Positions 24,231-31,999 of a stretch of DNA of 64,000 nt are shown one piece after another. Within the stretch, counting starts at the first letter, position 1. Each line of letters opens with the position of its first letter. The stretch is from DATCLS01 sp035296625 (GTDB lineage: Bacteria > Actinomycetota > Acidimicrobiia > Acidimicrobiales > VFJN01). The DNA is taken from assembly GCA_035296625.1 (NCBI GenBank), contig DATHAO010000015.1, forward strand, positions 1 to 64,000. The letters are read 5' to 3'. The translations under genes were made by a program, and so were the position numbers. The notes under the pieces were generated by a model. It had not been told where the DNA came from. It searched no databases and saw only the letters and a list, made by a program, of their open reading frames with translations.

Positions 24231-24280
24231 GCTTCCGGCAGCGCTCCCTTCGCCCTGTGCGACTCGGCGCTGCCAGAAGC
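24231..24280. repeat. 50-bp intergenic inverted repeat, copy 1
   Basis: The arms GCTTCCGGCAGCGC (24231-24244) and GCGCTGCCAGAAGC (24267-24280) pair at 13 of 14 positions around a 22-base loop that contains CCCTTCGCCC. A second copy of exactly the same length lies at 57240-57289. It sits downstream of the stop of the 24348-25115 gene and could act as a terminator or REP-like element. Confidence 0.75.
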
Positions 24281-24347
24281 GCGTTCGGGCACGGGTCCTC
24301 GACGTCGTCGCCGGCGAGGAGACCCGACTGGCCTGCCGGTTCGCAGA

Positions 24348-25115
24348 TCAGAGGGAGTCAAGGGGACGGCGGTCGGAGGTCGCGGGCTGCCGGCCGAGGC
24401 GGAGCGGGGCGAGGGGGGCGTCGATCATGAGGTGGCGCTGCCAGGTGGCCCCGAGGGACAGCAGGGACGCCCGCCACGCCGCCAGGGGCCCGCCGCCGGC
24501 GTCGCCCCCGGGACCGCCGGCCGCCAGCCACGCCCGCTCGATCGCCGCCCAGGAGGGCCAGTCGGGCAGGGCCCAGATCACGATCGCCTCGGTGTCGGCC
24601 ACCATCGCCACCCGGAACGCCCCGACGAGCGTGGCGCCCTCGGACGCCCACGCGGCGACCCCTTCGTCGCGCACCGCGGCGAGCAGGTCCGGCGCCCGAC
24701 CGGCCGGCACGGTGACCAGCTCGTGAGCGTAGACCTCACCCCGCACCGCCTCGGCGACTAGCTCGGAGATCGTGCGGGTCCACGGCTCGGGCACGATGAT
24801 GCGGTCGACCCCGCCCCGCCGCAGCGACGACGCCACGGCCCACCACTCGGCGAGCGACGCGTCCTGCGCCCCGGCGCCAACGAGCTCGTGGGCGAAGTTG
24901 GCGACGAGCCCGTCCCAACCGGCGAGCTCCCACATGTTGACGACCTCGGGCCACCGGCCGGTCGAGCCCACGGTGGACCAGACGCCGAAGCAGACCTGGT
25001 CGCGCTCGGCCATCGCCACCGGCACCCAGTTCGCGGTCATGTGGTGCAGGTAGCGGGCGCGGTTGTGGCCGATGATGTCGATGAGCTCGTGGATGTAGAC
25101 CTTGTCGTTGCTCAC
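24348..25115 (-). CDS. Conserved protein of the NIPSNAP-like / dimeric ferredoxin-fold type
   Basis: A 255-residue protein. It begins VYIHELIDIIGHNRARYLHH and has NWVPVAMAERDQVCFGVWST, then GSTGRWPEVVNMWELAGWDG, and a second half beginning EVYAHELVTVPAGRAPDLLA. The two halves look like repeated alpha/beta barrel units of the NIPSNAP type, a family found beside steroid and aromatic catabolism genes in Actinobacteria. No catalytic residues are known. It lies 22 bases downstream of the ligand-binding protein gene on the same strand and is probably co-transcribed with it. Confidence 0.75.
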   Translation of the reverse strand: MSNDKVYIHELIDIIGHNRARYLHHMTANWVPVAMAERDQVCFGVWSTVGSTGRWPEVVNMWELAGWDGLVANFAHELVGAGAQDASLAEWWAVASSLRRGGVDRIIVPEPWTRTISELVAEAVRGEVYAHELVTVPAGRAPDLLAAVRDEGVAAWASEGATLVGAFRVAMVADTEAIVIWALPDWPSWAAIERAWLAAGGPGGDAGGGPLAAWRASLLSLGATWQRHLMIDAPLAPLRLGRQPATSDRRPLDSL

Positions 25116-25137
25116 GGCGACCAGCCCCGGCGACGGC

Positions 25138-26478
25138 TCAGGACCGGTTCGACGGCCATTCCGGCCGGTGGTAGCCGTCGAAGCGCAGCTCGCCGCCGCG
25201 CAGCTCGCGGATCGTGAGGAAGTCGCCCTTGTAGCCCTTGCGGTCGTGGGGGCCGAACTGGATGTAGGTGCCGGGACCGCCGTTGGTGGCCGGCATCCAG
25301 CGGATGCGCTCCATGCCCTCCTTCACGTGGCGGGGCGTGGGGATGGCGGCGTTACCGATGCCGTGGATGGCCACCCGGGCCGTGTCGTAGGCGAGCGCCA
25401 CGACGACGTTGCGGGTGGAGCGACCGAAGCGCTTCTCGAACCGGGCGGTCATCGCCTCGTAGTTGGGGTTGGCGCCGTCCTCGCCCAACTGGTCGACGCC
25501 GTGCCAGCCCTCGAGGCCCTCGGCCCACCGGTTGGAGTTGGAATAGAACATGAAGGCCGTGCCCATCACGCGGGGCGGGTCCCAGTCGAGGGCGGCGAGC
25601 GCCTCGGCGAAGTGGAACGTGGCATAGCCGTAGCCGCCGTAGTAGAGGCCCTCGACGCCCAGGTCGCGCATCATGGCCAGGTCGTCGCGCAGGCCCTTGG
25701 GGTTGGGTTCGAGCCTGACCTCGCGCACGACGGTCACGCCGAGCCCCGCGGCCGCGTCGCGGAAGTAGTCGGCGTAGTCGCGCCCGGACGAGCCGTGCTC
25801 CCAGAACGAGCCGACCCGGGTGATGCCCCGGGCGGCCAGCCACTGGGCGCACATCACGCCCTCGGTCGGGATGTCGCCGTTCGCCACCGTGAAGCAGTAC
25901 TCGGAGGCGAACTTGTGGGCGCCGGTCCAGCCGATGCAGGCCACTCCCAGCGCGTTGGCCGTGTCCTGCAAGACCAGCGAGTTGTCGGAGATCATCGGCC
26001 CCAGCACCACGACGCAGCCCTGGTCGGCCAGCCAGCGGTACCCGTCGATGACCTTGCGGTAGTTCTCGCGGGGCAGGCCGCGGGCGTCCGCGACGACGAG
26101 CTGGACCGGCCCACGGGCGAACACGCCCTCGTTGAGGGCGTCCTCGATGGCCAGGATCGTGGGGTCGATCCAGTCGGCGAGCAGCTGGTTGAGGTCCATG
26201 TCGATGAGGATCCCGATCTTCACCGGCTCGAACGGGTCGCCCTGGGTCTGCACGCCGCCGGTCGGCGGGTAGATGGTGATGCCCTGGACGGCCCGGTCGG
26301 AGGCCGAGCCGCCGCCCTGGTACCACGCCGTGCCCTCGCCGCCGCGCCCCGTCAGCCACGCCTCGGTGCCGTGGGTCACCGACGAGACCGCCCGATCCGG
26401 CTCGGCGATGCCTAAGTCGACCGGGGCCGGGAACATGCGCTCCGCGTAGGTGTGCCCGTCCGGCCCGTCGTCGGCCAT
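25138..26478 (-). CDS. Type I periplasmic-binding fold protein without export signal
   Basis: A 446-residue protein related to the LivJ/AmiC substrate-binding fold. It has EPVKIGILIDMDLNQLLADW, GCVVVLGPMISDNSLVLQDT, GVACIGWTGAHKFASEYCFT and RNVVVALAYDTARVAIHGIG, the usual segments of branched-chain amino-acid ABC binding proteins. There is no N-terminal signal peptide or lipobox: the start is MADDGPDGHTYAERMFPAP. It therefore probably works in the cytoplasm as a ligand sensor, and no ABC permease genes are nearby. GGAGGGGG lies 6 nt before the ATG. It is divergent from the amidohydrolase with a perfect TGAACTATAGTTCA palindrome between them. Confidence 0.82.
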   Translation of the reverse strand: MADDGPDGHTYAERMFPAPVDLGIAEPDRAVSSVTHGTEAWLTGRGGEGTAWYQGGGSASDRAVQGITIYPPTGGVQTQGDPFEPVKIGILIDMDLNQLLADWIDPTILAIEDALNEGVFARGPVQLVVADARGLPRENYRKVIDGYRWLADQGCVVVLGPMISDNSLVLQDTANALGVACIGWTGAHKFASEYCFTVANGDIPTEGVMCAQWLAARGITRVGSFWEHGSSGRDYADYFRDAAAGLGVTVVREVRLEPNPKGLRDDLAMMRDLGVEGLYYGGYGYATFHFAEALAALDWDPPRVMGTAFMFYSNSNRWAEGLEGWHGVDQLGEDGANPNYEAMTARFEKRFGRSTRNVVVALAYDTARVAIHGIGNAAIPTPRHVKEGMERIRWMPATNGGPGTYIQFGPHDRKGYKGDFLTIRELRGGELRFDGYHRPEWPSNRS

Positions 26479-26512
26479 GTCGATCCCCCTCCGAACGCCT
26501 TGTTCGATGGTT

Positions 26513-26526
26513 TGAACTATAGTTCA
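26513..26526. promoter_or_regulatory. Perfect palindrome TGAACTATAGTTCA in divergent promoter
   Basis: The best example of the GAAC-N4-GTTC operator family, in the 80-base gap between the binding-protein gene (start 26478, minus) and the amidohydrolase (start 26559, plus). One site could control both. Confidence 0.7.
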
Positions 26527-26558
26527 TCACCACGGACCGCAGTTCGCGAGGGGGACCC

Positions 26559-27842
26559 GTGCAGGCAGACGACATGATCCTGGTCAGCGTCGACGACCAC
26601 CTCGTCGAGCCGCCCCACCTGTTCGACGCCCACATCCCCGAGGCGCACCGTGGCCGGGCGCCGAAGGTCGTCCGCACGCGCGAGGGGGCCGACGTGTGGG
26701 TCTTCGAGGGCTCGACGATCCCCAACATCGGCCTCAACGCCGTAGCCGGCCGCCCGAAGGAGGAGTACGGCATCGAGCCGACCGCCTACGAGGAGATGCG
26801 GCCCGGCTGCTACGACGTCGACGAGCGGGTCAAGGACATGAACGGGGGCGGCGTCCTCGGCTCGATGTGCTTCCCGTCGTTCCCCGGCTTCAGCGGCCGG
26901 CTGTTCGCCGCCACCGAGGACAAGGAGGTGGCGCTCGCCGTGCTGCGGGCCTACAACGACTGGCACGTCGACGAGTGGTGCGGATCGCACCCCGGCCGGT
27001 TCATCCCCATGGGCCTGCCCGTGCTGTGGGACCCGGTCCTCGCCGGCGAGGAGGTCCGGCGCCTCGCCGCCAAGGGCGTCCACTCGGTGACCTTCACCGA
27101 GAACCCCGCCACGCTCGGCTACCCGAGCTTCCACAGCGACCACTGGGACCCGCTGTGGCAGGCCTGCGTCGACGAGGGCGTCGTGATCTCGGTGCACCTC
27201 GGCTCGTCGGGCCAGCTGGCCGTCACGGCCCCCGACGCGCCGGTCGACGTGATGATCACGCTCCAGCCGATGAACATCTGCCAGGCCGCGGCCGACCTGC
27301 TGTGGTCGCGGGTGCTCAAGCGGTTCCCCGGCATCCGCATCGCACTGTCCGAGGGCGGCACCGGTTGGATCCCGTACTTCCTCGACCGACTCGACCGGAC
27401 CTACGACATGCACCACTTGTGGACCGGGCAGGACTTCGGCGGGAAGCTGCCCAGCGAGGTGTTCCGCGAGCACTTCCTGACCTGCTTCATCGCCGACCCC
27501 GTGGGTCTCCAGCTGCGACACATGATCGGCATCGACAACATCTCGTGGGAGTGCGACTACCCCCACTCCGACTCGTCATGGCCCGTCGCTCCCGAGGAAC
27601 TGGCGGGCGTCGCGGAGGGCGTCCCCGACGACGACATGGCGAGGATCACCCACGAGAACGCCATGCGCTGGTACTCGTTCGACCCGTTCGCCCATCGAGC
27701 GCGTGCCGACTCGACCGTGGCGGCGCTGCGGGCCGAGGCCGGCGACCACGACGTGGCCGTCCGGCCGTTCGACACGGGCCGGATCGAGCGCCGGCACACC
27801 GGCATCGAGATCGGGAAGCTGTCGGCGAGGACCACGGCGTAG
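26559..27842 (+). CDS. Amidohydrolase family (metal-dependent hydrolase, ACMSD-like)
   Basis: A 427-residue amidohydrolase-2 protein. It starts with DMILVSVDDHLVEPPHLFDA, where the usual D-H metal ligands are present as DDH. It continues with PGRFIPMGLPVLWDP, DEGVVISVHLGSSGQLAV (His ligand), IRIALSEGGTGWIPYFLDRL and NISWECDYPHSDSSWP with the conserved Asp ligand. Members decarboxylate or hydrolyse aromatic ring-cleavage products; close relatives occur in actinobacterial steroid and aromatic clusters. GTG start with GAGGGGGA upstream. It shares an operator with the divergent binding-protein gene. A repetitive region follows the stop. Confidence 0.87.
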   Translation: MQADDMILVSVDDHLVEPPHLFDAHIPEAHRGRAPKVVRTREGADVWVFEGSTIPNIGLNAVAGRPKEEYGIEPTAYEEMRPGCYDVDERVKDMNGGGVLGSMCFPSFPGFSGRLFAATEDKEVALAVLRAYNDWHVDEWCGSHPGRFIPMGLPVLWDPVLAGEEVRRLAAKGVHSVTFTENPATLGYPSFHSDHWDPLWQACVDEGVVISVHLGSSGQLAVTAPDAPVDVMITLQPMNICQAAADLLWSRVLKRFPGIRIALSEGGTGWIPYFLDRLDRTYDMHHLWTGQDFGGKLPSEVFREHFLTCFIADPVGLQLRHMIGIDNISWECDYPHSDSSWPVAPEELAGVAEGVPDDDMARITHENAMRWYSFDPFAHRARADSTVAALRAEAGDHDVAVRPFDTGRIERRHTGIEIGKLSARTTA

Positions 27843-27862
27843 CGCCGGCGTTACAGCTATCG

Positions 27863-28000
27863 CTCCAGCGGTCGTCGGCGTCGCCGCCGCTGGGCGTCAG
27901 CCCGCCCGGCAGCTCCAACGGTCGTCGCTGTCGGCCGCCGCTGGGCGTCAGCCGGCGCGGCAGCTCCAGCGGTCGTCGCTGTCGGCTGCGAGGGCGTCGG
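27863..28000. repeat. About 50-bp tandem repeat at the 3' end of a gene
   Basis: Three units begin with GCTCCA(G/A)CGGTCGTCG at 27863, 27913 and 27964, giving periods of 50 and 51 bases. The unit includes CGCTGGGCGTCAGCC. The third copy carries the last codons of the DUF3291 gene on the minus strand (DSDDRWSCRAG then stop); the other copies repeat this gene end downstream, including an in-register stop. Confidence 0.8.
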
Positions 28001-28481
28001 CCCCGACCGCCTCGACGTCCGCCCCGGTGCGGGTCCCGGGCGACAGGAACGGCCGCCGGAACGTGAATGCGTCGGGCGTGGGCCCGGATGCCTGGAGCAG
28101 GTCGAGCCGGGCCCGGGCCTCGGCGACCGAGGGCCGGTGGCCCGCCGGCACCCACCACAGCACCACGAAGGCCTCGTCCATGCGGTCGAACCACTCGCGC
28201 CGGCGGCGCAGGTACGACCGATGGTCGGACAGGTAGACGTACTCGGCGAGCGCCTCGATCGAGTCCCACACGCTCATGTTCACGATGATCGTGTCGTCGT
28301 CGAACGGGCGGACCGAGGTGGCGTCGCCCGCCTCGGTCTGGAACCGCCACACGAAGCCGGGCGACCCGTCGGCCAGCCGGTTGATCGGTTCGAGCGCAGC
28401 CACGAACTCGGCGAGCCGCGGCGAGTCGAGCGGGGCCACCAGGCGGGCGACGTTGAGCTGGGCGAGCTGGTGGTCGGCCAT
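27948..28481 (-). CDS. DUF3291 domain protein
   Basis: A 177-residue protein of the DUF3291 family (dimeric alpha/beta barrel). It reads HQLAQLNVARLVAPLDSPRL, then FVAALEPINRLADGSPGFVW, IVNMSVWDSIEALAEYVY and FVVLWWVPAGHRPSVAEA. The function is unknown; relatives resemble antibiotic-biosynthesis monooxygenase folds. The ATG at 28481 has a TACAGT box 7 nt upstream, so it is probably leaderless. The C-terminal 11 codons lie in a tandem repeat, and the tail after residue 150 is probably not part of the fold. Confidence 0.82.
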   Translation of the reverse strand: MADHQLAQLNVARLVAPLDSPRLAEFVAALEPINRLADGSPGFVWRFQTEAGDATSVRPFDDDTIIVNMSVWDSIEALAEYVYLSDHRSYLRRRREWFDRMDEAFVVLWWVPAGHRPSVAEARARLDLLQASGPTPDAFTFRRPFLSPGTRTGADVEAVGADALAADSDDRWSCRAG

Positions 28482-28892
28482 GGTCGGCACTGTAGGGGTG
28501 GGGGCAACCTCGCGGTCCCGCGCCGGTGGGCGCTCGGCACGGCGCCGAGAAGCCGTCGGGGCCGTCGGGGCCGTCGGGCCGGCAGGCGGTCGGGCCGGCA
28601 GGCGGTCGGGCCGTCGGGCCCGTCGGGCAGTCGCGTCGTCGGGGCCGTCAGGCCGGCAGGCGGTCTGGCCGGCAGGCGGTCGGGCCGGCAGGCGGTCTGG
28701 CCGGCAGACGGTCGGGCCGGCAGGCGGTCGGGCCGTCGGGGCGTCGGGCAGTCGCGTCGTCGGGCCGGCGGGCCGGCGGGCGGTCGGACGAACGCGGGAC
28801 GGACCACACGGGCGCTCGCTTCCGCCGCTGCCCACGATGCGCCGGCGAAACTGGCGACGACTGTGCGTCCGCCGCTCTTTACCCTCGGGGCC
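28482..28892. repeat. Intergenic minisatellite of 16-bp units
   Basis: Between two divergent genes. From about 28553 to 28770 the sequence consists of variants of a 16-bp unit GCCGGCAGGCGGTCGG, interrupted by GGGCCGTCGG and by two copies of GGGCAGTCGCGTCGTCGGG (about 28622 and 28746). It translates to Gly/Arg-rich sequence in every frame and does not look coding. Promoters of both genes must lie at its edges: ACTGTA at 28489-28494 for the minus gene and TACCCT at 28880-28885 for the plus gene. Confidence 0.8.
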
Positions 28893-29819
28893 ATGTCGGC
28901 ACCCGACGCGCACGAAGCGACGTTGGTGCTGCACCTGCGTCGTTCCCGCCGCAAGGCTCGGGACGCAGCCGTCGCCGAGGTGGCAGCCCTACTCGGTGAC
29001 CGAGACGGGCGATCGCTGCGTGGTGGCCCGCTTTCGGAGGTGTCAGGTCTGGCGTGGGTCGGGCTCGACGACACCCCCGCCGCCGTGATCGCCGAGCGGC
29101 TCCGTTTCCTCGGCTACACGAACGCGGTCGAGCTGGTCCGGCCGGCGGATGAGGTCGAGTACCCCGACGAGGCGTGGGAGCGGGCGCGGTGGACGGGCAG
29201 GGACGTGATCCTGGTCCCCGTCTACGCCGAGCCGGACGACGCCCTACGTACCGGGGCGCCGGACCAGCGATCATTCCTGCTCGAATGCGGCGACGGTGTC
29301 GTCCGGCGGATCGAGGGTTACCGGGGCGGCCGCGGCACCCTCGAGCACAGGGCCCTACCCGTCGCTGATGCCCGCCTGCTGGTGAACCTGGTGGCCAACC
29401 CGTCAGGCGGCCGCCTCCTCGACCCGTTCGCCGGCGCCGGGGGCGTGGTGATCCAGGCCCGGGCCGCGGGATGGCGTACATACAGCGCGGACGCCGACCC
29501 GACCCTGCGCTACGGGCTTGCAGAGCTGGCGGACGCCCACGCGGTCGCCGACGCCGCCGCGCTGCCGTTGGCGACCGGCTCCGTCGACGCGGTAGCCACC
29601 GAACCGCCGTATCACCCGATGGCCCTCGACACGGTGGTCGGCGCCGTTCCCGAGATCGCCCGCGTCCTACGCCCGGGTGGCCGGGCATCAGTCCTCGTGG
29701 GGGCCGACCAAGCCGAAGCCGTACGGTCCGCCGGGACGCACGCGGGGCTCACGTCGGAGCTGGACACCCCGATCGACCGCAAAGGTACGTCCGTGGTCTG
29801 CATGTGCTGGGGGCGGTAG
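28893..29819 (+). CDS. Putative RNA/DNA methyltransferase (UPF0020/TRM11-like)
   Basis: A 308-residue protein with a THUMP-like N-terminus (residues 1-150, LVLHLRRSRRKARDAAVAEV) and a Rossmann methyltransferase domain. The SAM-binding motif I is GRLLDPFAGAGGVVIQARAA, and the catalytic motif IV is VATEPPYHP, a variant of the (D/N)PPY signature of N2-guanine or N6-adenine methylases. The order resembles archaeal/eukaryal Trm11-type tRNA guanine methylases, which are unusual in bacteria, so horizontal origin is possible. A TACCCT box 7 nt before the ATG suggests a leaderless transcript. The G+C content looks slightly lower than in its neighbours. Confidence 0.78.
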   Translation: MSAPDAHEATLVLHLRRSRRKARDAAVAEVAALLGDRDGRSLRGGPLSEVSGLAWVGLDDTPAAVIAERLRFLGYTNAVELVRPADEVEYPDEAWERARWTGRDVILVPVYAEPDDALRTGAPDQRSFLLECGDGVVRRIEGYRGGRGTLEHRALPVADARLLVNLVANPSGGRLLDPFAGAGGVVIQARAAGWRTYSADADPTLRYGLAELADAHAVADAAALPLATGSVDAVATEPPYHPMALDTVVGAVPEIARVLRPGGRASVLVGADQAEAVRSAGTHAGLTSELDTPIDRKGTSVVCMCWGR

Positions 29820-29898
29820 CTCCTGGTGGAGGAAGTCGTGAGGCTCGGGAGCCGAGCGGCGAGGGCAGCCGGGCCGGTGCGGGGGTTCCCGTCCTGGG

Positions 29899-30588
29899 AT
29901 GATCGTCGTCGTGCCCCGCCCCGCGCCCGGACCGCCCGCCGTCGAGGCGCCCCGCCTGCCCGACGACCTGACACCGGTCGACGGCGCGGCGCTGGGCGAC
30001 GACGACCGCGTGGACGGGGCGCTCTGGACCGAAGGCACCCCGGACGGCGGGGCGCAGGAGCTGGCCATCAGCGCCTCGCGCCTGTCCAACGTGCGGCTCA
30101 CCGGCCTCGACCTCGACGGGCTGACGCTGCTCGACACCGTGCTCGACGGGTGCGAGCTGTCGGGCGCCCAGCTGACCGGTGCCCGCTGGGAGCGGGTGGC
30201 CTTGACGGGCTGCCGCCTGTCGGGCCTCGTGGCCTCGGACCTGCGGGCCCGGCACGTGCGCTTCGCGGACTGCCAGCTCGACGGCGCGTGGCTGCGCTCG
30301 GCGACGTTCGACTTCTGCGAGCTCGTGGGCTGCGACCTCACCGCCGCGGACCTCTACGGCGCCCGCCTCACCCGCACGCGGTTCCTGCACTGCACGCTCG
30401 ACCGCGCCGAGCTGTCGGCGGCCGAGCTCGACGAGGTGGCGCTGCACGGCTCGTCGCTCGACCGGCTGGGCGGCGCGGACGCCCTGCGCGGCGTGGTCAT
30501 CGCCAGCGACCAAGTGCTGGCGCTGGCGCTGCCCGTGCTGACCGCCCGGGGCATCACGATCGACGACGACTACCTCGACCCGCGCTGA
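29899..30588 (+). CDS. Pentapeptide repeat protein
   Basis: A 229-residue protein. Residues about 65-195 form roughly 25 A(D/N)LxX-type pentapeptides, for example LTGLDLDGLTLLDTVLDGCE and CDLTAADLYGARLTRTRF, which fold as a right-handed quadrilateral beta helix. Some members mimic DNA and protect gyrase (MfpA, Qnr), but no specific match is seen. The C-terminus VLALALPVLTARGITIDDDY is common in actinobacterial members. It ends 3 bases before the double TetR gene, so the two are probably co-transcribed. Confidence 0.85.
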   Translation: MIVVVPRPAPGPPAVEAPRLPDDLTPVDGAALGDDDRVDGALWTEGTPDGGAQELAISASRLSNVRLTGLDLDGLTLLDTVLDGCELSGAQLTGARWERVALTGCRLSGLVASDLRARHVRFADCQLDGAWLRSATFDFCELVGCDLTAADLYGARLTRTRFLHCTLDRAELSAAELDEVALHGSSLDRLGGADALRGVVIASDQVLALALPVLTARGITIDDDYLDPR

Positions 30589-30591
30589 CCC

Positions 30592-31977
30592 GTGGCTCCG
30601 CCCGCCCCTTCCCGCCAGGCCGCCCGGGCCCGCACCGCCCTGCTGCGGGCCGCCCGCGAGGTGTTCGAGGCCAAGGGCTACGCCAACGCCCGGGTCGAGG
30701 ACATCACCGACGCCGCCCAGTACGCCGTCGGGTCGTTCTACACGTACTTCGAGTCGAAGGAGGACGCGTTCCGCGAGGTGATGGGCCAGCTCGGCACCGA
30801 CGTGGCGGCCCGTCCGCCGGGGCAGGACGCGAGCGGCGACAGCCCCGCCGCCCACGACCTGCGCAGCCTCGAACGGCGCATCCAGCACGCCAACCAGCGG
30901 TACTACCGGGCGTTCACGGCCGAGGGGAGGCTGTGGGCGGTGGTCGAGGAGGCGGCGCTGCGCCACCCCGGTCCCCGGGCGATGATCCGGGACCGCTGGC
31001 GCCGCTACTGGGACGCCACCGCCGCGGCGCTCGCCCCGTGGCGCGACGCCGGCGTGATCGGGCCGGACGTCGACGTGCTGGGCACGGTGACCGCACTGTC
31101 GGCCATGACCGAGTGGATCATCAGCCTGCGGCGGGGCTACGGGTTCACCGCCCCCCGGCCGATCGCCATCCCCGATCTCACGCCGGTGTGGCTGCGGGCC
31201 CTCGGCGCCGGCCGCCGCCCGCCCGCGCCCGGGTCGCGCGCGGCCGGGCCGGCTCCGGGCGTTGCGCCGGCTCCCGGCCCTGCGCCGGCTGCGGGCGCTG
31301 CGCCGGCCTCCGGCGTTGCGCCGATTCCGGTGACGGATCTGGTTGGTTCCCAACCAGATGCGTCACCAGATGAGGCGGCGCCGGCGACGACCCGCGAGCG
31401 TCTGATCGCCGCCGGGCGGACCGAGCTGTCCCGCCGCGGCATCGGTGACGTGCCGATCAGCGACATCGCCGGCACCGCCGGGGTGTCGGTCGGCAGCTTC
31501 TACACCTACTTCCCGTCGAAGTCCGACCTGGTGGCGGCGCTGCTGGACGAGAGCCCGGGCCTGCTCTACGCCACGCCGGCCGACGTGCTCGCCGGGGCCG
31601 GCGAGCGCGTCGAGGCCGGTGACGACGTGGCCGGCGCGGCGCTGGCCCTCATCCGTGCCCACCTGGCGGCCGTGGCGGCGAACGAGGGGCTGTGGCGCTC
31701 GGTCGTGGAGGCGGCCCTGACCGAGCCGCTGATCCGGGCGGTCGTCAACGAGCAGCGCCAGGCGTGGATGCTGGCCCTGGCCGCCCTGTTCGCCCGCTGG
31801 CAGGCGACGGGCGCGGTCGACGCCGGGCTCGACGTCGACCTCGCCGGAGGCTGCCTCGGGGCGCTGACGGAGCGGACCACCCACCTGTGGGTCGTCCTCG
31901 GCGACGCCCCGCCGGCCGACGAGGGCGCCATCCAACTGCGCGATTGCTGGTGGCGCCTGCTCGCCCCCGCCCCCTGA
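30592..31977 (+). CDS. Double TetR regulator (two TetR units fused in one chain)
   Basis: 461 residues with two complete TetR-type units. Unit 1: HTH at 18-60 (LLRAAREVFEAKGYANARVE, YAVGSFYTYFESKEDAFREV) and a ligand domain to about 205. Unit 2: HTH at 265-310 (RLIAAGRTELSRRGIGDVPI, GVSVGSFYTYFPSKSDLVAA) and a second ligand domain to the end. An Ala/Pro/Gly linker (residues about 208-262) joins them and contains an in-frame palindromic element (31329-31367). TetR proteins normally act as homodimers; this chain could form an internal pseudo-dimer with two different half-site specificities. GTG start, directly after the pentapeptide gene. Confidence 0.87.
   Translation: MAPPAPSRQAARARTALLRAAREVFEAKGYANARVEDITDAAQYAVGSFYTYFESKEDAFREVMGQLGTDVAARPPGQDASGDSPAAHDLRSLERRIQHANQRYYRAFTAEGRLWAVVEEAALRHPGPRAMIRDRWRRYWDATAAALAPWRDAGVIGPDVDVLGTVTALSAMTEWIISLRRGYGFTAPRPIAIPDLTPVWLRALGAGRRPPAPGSRAAGPAPGVAPAPGPAPAAGAAPASGVAPIPVTDLVGSQPDASPDEAAPATTRERLIAAGRTELSRRGIGDVPISDIAGTAGVSVGSFYTYFPSKSDLVAALLDESPGLLYATPADVLAGAGERVEAGDDVAGAALALIRAHLAAVAANEGLWRSVVEAALTEPLIRAVVNEQRQAWMLALAALFARWQATGAVDAGLDVDLAGGCLGALTERTTHLWVVLGDAPPADEGAIQLRDCWWRLLAPAP
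31329..31367. repeat. In-frame palindromic element, copy 2
   Basis: The arms GGTGACGGATCTGGTTGG (31329-31346) and CCAACCAGATGCGTCACC (31350-31367) pair at 17 of 18 positions around TTC. It encodes VTDLVGSQPDASPDE in the linker of the double TetR, similar to the peptide encoded by copy 1 in the amidase (VTGSVESQPIPSPES). Confidence 0.87.
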
Positions 31978-31999
31978 CCCTGCCGGCCGGGGCCAGACG

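Noticed and set aside
27863..28000. CRISPR or attachment-site repeats
   Set aside because: Contiguous 50-bp tandem copies derived from a gene end, without integrase or tRNA nearby.
28553..28770. CRISPR array
   Set aside because: Units are 16 bp and directly adjacent, with no spacers of constant length and no cas genes.
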